DNA from: Clostridiales bacterium
Lineage (GTDB): Bacteria; Bacillota; Clostridia; Christensenellales; Borkfalkiaceae
Length of the DNA stretch: 64,000 nucleotides
Assembly: GCA_015069425.1 (NCBI GenBank)
Contig: SVIP01000001.1
Coordinates: 124,001-188,000, forward strand
Direction of reading: 5' to 3'
A program made the position numbers and the translations under genes. A model generated the notes under the pieces. The model searched no databases and was not told the DNA's origin. It was given only the letters and a program-made list of their open reading frames with translations. Below, piece by piece: positions 61,133 through 64,000 of this stretch; positions within the stretch are counted from its first letter, which is position 1; each line of letters starts with the position of its first letter.

Positions 61133-63130
61133 CTATCTTTTTCTCTTTACTAATACAACGGCAAAAATTATGCCTGCAACCAAAACCGAACCCATTACAA
61201 CAGGAATAATTATTCCGTTTTTAAATGAGTTACTATCTAATTTTTCATTTACTACTGTAAAATTGATTTTATATGTTTCTTGATTACCTGCGCCATCAAC
61301 TGCTGTATAAACTATTTCATAGTTGCCCGTTTTATTTAATAGAACGACTCCATCTTCACTAACGTCTACTTTTCCCGTTTCATTAAAAACTTCAACTGTT
61401 AAGTTATAATTATCGGTATTTTCAGTCACATTCGCAGTAATTAGGCTCAAATTTTCATTTAAGTTATAACTTTCTCGATACTCGCCTGAAAGTTCTATAA
61501 ACGGCTTTATAGTATCGATAACGTTAATTTCTGTTTGACAAGTAATTTTAGCTTGTGTTTCAAATTCAGGAATTATTGAATAAAAAACAATGTATTGATT
61601 AATATTATTAAAAACAAATTTACCATTATCTAAACCGATAATATTTAATCTTTCAGTATCATCTTTCAAGTGCATTTCGGTTTTATAATACCAACCCGAA
61701 GGAACGGTTAATTGCGGAATGCTTTGCGCCAATATAGAAGCTTGTATATCCACACATTCAGCAACTATAATTTCCGTAACGTTAATTGTTTTTTTGACTT
61801 CTTGACGATTATTAAATGCGTCTACTGCATAATAAATAATATCGTACACTCCTAAATCTTCAAACTGTAAAACGTTATCAGCTAATTGCACGGAAACACC
61901 ATCTCTATAAACACTGACACCTTGCCTTATTACTCCGCTATTATCCGTTGCGGTAAAATCTAAAAGTTTGACTCTTTCACCTTTTAAGTAGGTATCTCTG
62001 TATTGCCCTATAACAATAATAGTTGGCTTAATAACGTCTTTTTCAACAAAAATTGTTACCGTCTTTTCTATCGATTTATTCCCAGCCCTATCACTAACAA
62101 AGGCTATTACAGTATATTCTCCAAAAGCAGTAAAATCAAATTTTGAACTGTCTTGTTTGTTAGTAACGTCGTTCCCGTTAGGACCTTTAACCTTAAAAGT
62201 AAATCCACTTTCTATTACACCGTCAACTAAATCATAAGCTTTCGCCGTTAATTTCTTATTATCTATACCTATTGAAATCATAATAGGTAATGTACTATCA
62301 ATTAACTGTGTTCCTGCAAGGCTTTGTCCACAAAGTTCATATATAATAAATTTCGCCGTGTTTTTTTGGCTCTTGTTTTCAAAATGAATATCTACTGAGT
62401 AGTTTTCAAAAACAGGTAAATTAGCATTTGTTAACTGATTTAAGTCATGAGTTGCGCCTTGTGAAACCTTCTCGTCACGCATATTTAACGTTTGTGTTGC
62501 CATATCATATTCAAAACGGAATGGCAAATTTTTATTATTCATATATGCGGACTTTTCAGTAAAGCTATAACTCATCTTCTTAGTAATTTTATATAAACTT
62601 GTTTCTTGTTCTGTTTTATCGTAGTAATAAATATTTAATTCTAAATAGTGATAAATAGATTGAACAAAACTGAACTTATAATACTGGTTTGGATTAGACA
62701 AGTTCGTAAATTGAAAGGCAAGTCTACCATAGTCAGCAACAAACGTACTGTTTTCTACGCTATACTCATCATAAAAACCTTGCCCGATAATACTAAACTT
62801 CCCATTATACGCTTCAATTAGGTTTACCGTTGAAGAGATGCCGTCCGCATTAGTTTCATACATATACCCACTTGTAAAGTCTACTAAACCACCAGAATAA
62901 TAGTTTTTATAGTAGTCGCTTAAATCCCCATTTTTATTTAATAACAAACTTGAATACTTACCATCGTTTGCAGTAGAAATATCATAATCTTTATAAAGAG
63001 ATATTCCCTGCTGCTCTTCATTGTAATTTTCAGCTTTTACCGTAATGAAAGAACAAGCACACAAAGAACACAAAACAATTAAGCCGATAACAATTAAGTT
63101 TTTAATAGAAAAATTTTTTAACATAAACAT
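61133..63130 (-). CDS. Membrane-anchored surface protein with Ig-like domains
   Basis: It has 665 residues. N-terminal signal peptide (IKNLIVIGLIVLCSLCACSFITVKA), a beta domain paralogous to the 1,457-residue neighbour (STANDGKYSSLLL, GRLAFQFTNLSNPNQ, FIIYELCGQSLAGTQL), three or four bacterial Ig-like modules (FTAFGEYTVIAFVSDRAGN, LNKTGNYEIVYTAVDGAGN), and a C-terminal membrane helix with basic tail (GIIIPVVMGSVLVAGIIFAVV then KRKR). It has no LPXTG before the helix, so it is probably held by the membrane segment. Start choice between two nearby ATGs is open. Confidence 0.75.
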   Translation of the reverse strand: MFMLKNFSIKNLIVIGLIVLCSLCACSFITVKAENYNEEQQGISLYKDYDISTANDGKYSSLLLNKNGDLSDYYKNYYSGGLVDFTSGYMYETNADGISSTVNLIEAYNGKFSIIGQGFYDEYSVENSTFVADYGRLAFQFTNLSNPNQYYKFSFVQSIYHYLELNIYYYDKTEQETSLYKITKKMSYSFTEKSAYMNNKNLPFRFEYDMATQTLNMRDEKVSQGATHDLNQLTNANLPVFENYSVDIHFENKSQKNTAKFIIYELCGQSLAGTQLIDSTLPIMISIGIDNKKLTAKAYDLVDGVIESGFTFKVKGPNGNDVTNKQDSSKFDFTAFGEYTVIAFVSDRAGNKSIEKTVTIFVEKDVIKPTIIVIGQYRDTYLKGERVKLLDFTATDNSGVIRQGVSVYRDGVSVQLADNVLQFEDLGVYDIIYYAVDAFNNRQEVKKTINVTEIIVAECVDIQASILAQSIPQLTVPSGWYYKTEMHLKDDTERLNIIGLDNGKFVFNNINQYIVFYSIIPEFETQAKITCQTEINVIDTIKPFIELSGEYRESYNLNENLSLITANVTENTDNYNLTVEVFNETGKVDVSEDGVVLLNKTGNYEIVYTAVDGAGNQETYKINFTVVNEKLDSNSFKNGIIIPVVMGSVLVAGIIFAVVLVKRKR

Positions 63131-63171
63131 TTACTCATAAATTAGCTAAAATCCAAATAAAATTCTACAGT

Positions 63172-63297
63172 TTAAGAAAAATCTGGGAAGAAGTTGTCCC
63201 CTGACGAAAAAATATCTAGATTGTTGTTTGATTCTAATAATACTTCTTTTATATTTATAATCATCATAACCATTTCTGGTCTATTATATCTTTTCAT
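63172..63297 (-). CDS. 41-residue small protein between surface-protein genes
   Basis: ATG at 63295-63297 with GGTGG eight bases upstream. Reads MKRYNRPEMVMMIINIKEVL and ends SSGDNFFPDFS. The shape (Lys/Tyr-Pro-Glu start, hydrophobic strand, short Ser-Gly-Asp tail) resembles the many short MKKYEKPE-type proteins of Clostridia, whose function is not known. It sits in line with the flanking surface-protein genes. Confidence 0.6.
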   Translation of the reverse strand: MKRYNRPEMVMMIINIKEVLLESNNNLDIFSSGDNFFPDFS

Positions 63298-63321
63298 ATT
63301 AATAACCACCTTACTTTTATA

Positions 63322-64000
63322 TTAATTGGAAATTCTTCCCAAATATGTGTCTATCATTGTACCTGTAATCCCATCTTCTTCTGCTTTTTGAGCAACTTGA
63401 TAAGGAGACCTTGCATTATTTATATCCGAATAATCTGTTGCTACCTTAACAGTATCACCATTATAAAGCGTAACTTCAACATAAGCACGTGCAGAATAAC
63501 TTGTCTTATAATGGTTTGAATTAATGTTAGAAAGCGTTATAAAATACCCTCTAACTCCTTCTTCACAATAATAATTTGATAAAACTTTACATTGACTCCC
63601 TGCCTCATCCAAATCAAAATCACCAACGATGCTGTCAGTATAAATTAACACGCCGTACATTTTTGCATTATCGCCAAACGCATTCATTACATTATCTTCA
63701 ATGTTAATAAGGAATCGAATTCCACCAACGTAATCTTGGCTAACATTAATACGAATACTTGCACCATTTACCATCGTAGGTTTAACAAACATTTGCTTTG
63801 CCGTTATATCTTTATCAACAGTAAGAACATATCCTGCAGGATAAATCTTGCCGTCTATTTCATATCCTACAAATCCTTTGGTATTATTTGCAGGTAAAAC
63901 GTATTTTGCACCTTCTACAGCAACGCTTTGCAACACTGTGTTTCCTTCCATGTTAGTTATATTAACATTTGCAGTATCGTTAAACGCATCATTACAAAGT
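63322..64000 (-). CDS. Surface-protein fragment, C-terminal part (runs off right edge)
   Basis: The frame is open to the right edge, so the gene starts outside; the ATG at 63951 is internal. About 226 residues are visible: a beta-rich stretch (GFVGYEIDGKIYPAGYVLTVDKDITAKQMF) resembling an Ig-like or InlB-B-repeat module, then IRINVSQDYVGGIRFLINIED, VLIYTDSIVG and SARAYVEVTLYNGDTVKVATDY. It ends without membrane helix or sorting motif. It is probably another member of this surface cluster. Confidence 0.65.
   Translation of the reverse strand, partial: LCNDAFNDTANVNITNMEGNTVLQSVAVEGAKYVLPANNTKGFVGYEIDGKIYPAGYVLTVDKDITAKQMFVKPTMVNGASIRINVSQDYVGGIRFLINIEDNVMNAFGDNAKMYGVLIYTDSIVGDFDLDEAGSQCKVLSNYYCEEGVRGYFITLSNINSNHYKTSYSARAYVEVTLYNGDTVKVATDYSDINNARSPYQVAQKAEEDGITGTMIDTYLGRISN

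Overview
The window is low-GC DNA from an anaerobic, endospore-forming member of the Clostridia, probably an uncultured gut lineage. The evidence is a pro-SigK sporulation sigma factor, a GerA-type germinant receptor operon, an oxygen-sensitive class III ribonucleotide reductase with its activase, rubredoxin, a TM1266-family regulator, PyrR-type attenuation, the Firmicutes-style ispG/polC/rimP/nusA/infB gene order, and several BspA-like leucine-rich-repeat lipoproteins. No species can be named from the sequence alone. Most genes lie on the minus strand.

Layout. 1-2040: 5' part of a pyrimidine operon (pyrC, then carB running off the left edge) behind a promoter and a PyrR attenuator. 2093-3340: a ferritin-like protein. 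3418-18752: a long housekeeping block read right to left: ispG, a shortened PolC-like exonuclease, rimP, nusA, ylxR, ylxQ, infB, rbfA, nrnA, truB, ribF, endonuclease IV, an M24 aminopeptidase, efp, an SDR that is probably the EF-P-modifying reductase, and malQ. 18849-21371: an 840-residue LRR lipoprotein. 21483-28965: a decayed P22-like (podovirus-type) head-gene module with a frameshifted terminase and a scaffold/coat deletion. 29129-33852: a MATE exporter, folA-thyA-SDR-TM1266 operon and sigK. 34005-38638 (plus strand): a tiny ORF, a membrane protein and gerAA-AB-AC. 38684-47513: lipoate ligase and a 2-oxoacid dehydrogenase complex (fused E1, E3, E2) with a zinc alcohol dehydrogenase, divergent from a DeoR-family regulator. 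47575-50593: two more LRR lipoproteins, dtd and nrdG. 50728-54200: rubredoxin, trxB and an nrdD with a fused C-terminal redoxin domain, behind three phased NrdR-box-like sites. 54387-55108: a small membrane protein, tRNA-Ser(GGA) and a folded repeat element ending in a copy of the tRNA 3' end. 55175-64000: an ADP-ribosylglycohydrolase and a run of large secreted surface proteins with a 41-codon ORF between them.

The items most worth a second look are: the PolC homologue at the canonical polC locus that keeps only the N-terminal, OB and exonuclease parts; the NrdD-redoxin fusion with trxB and rubredoxin; the efp/SDR pairing; the tRNA-associated structured element; two probable leaderless genes (nrdG, ispG); and the unlisted small ORFs at 34005, 50728 and 63172.
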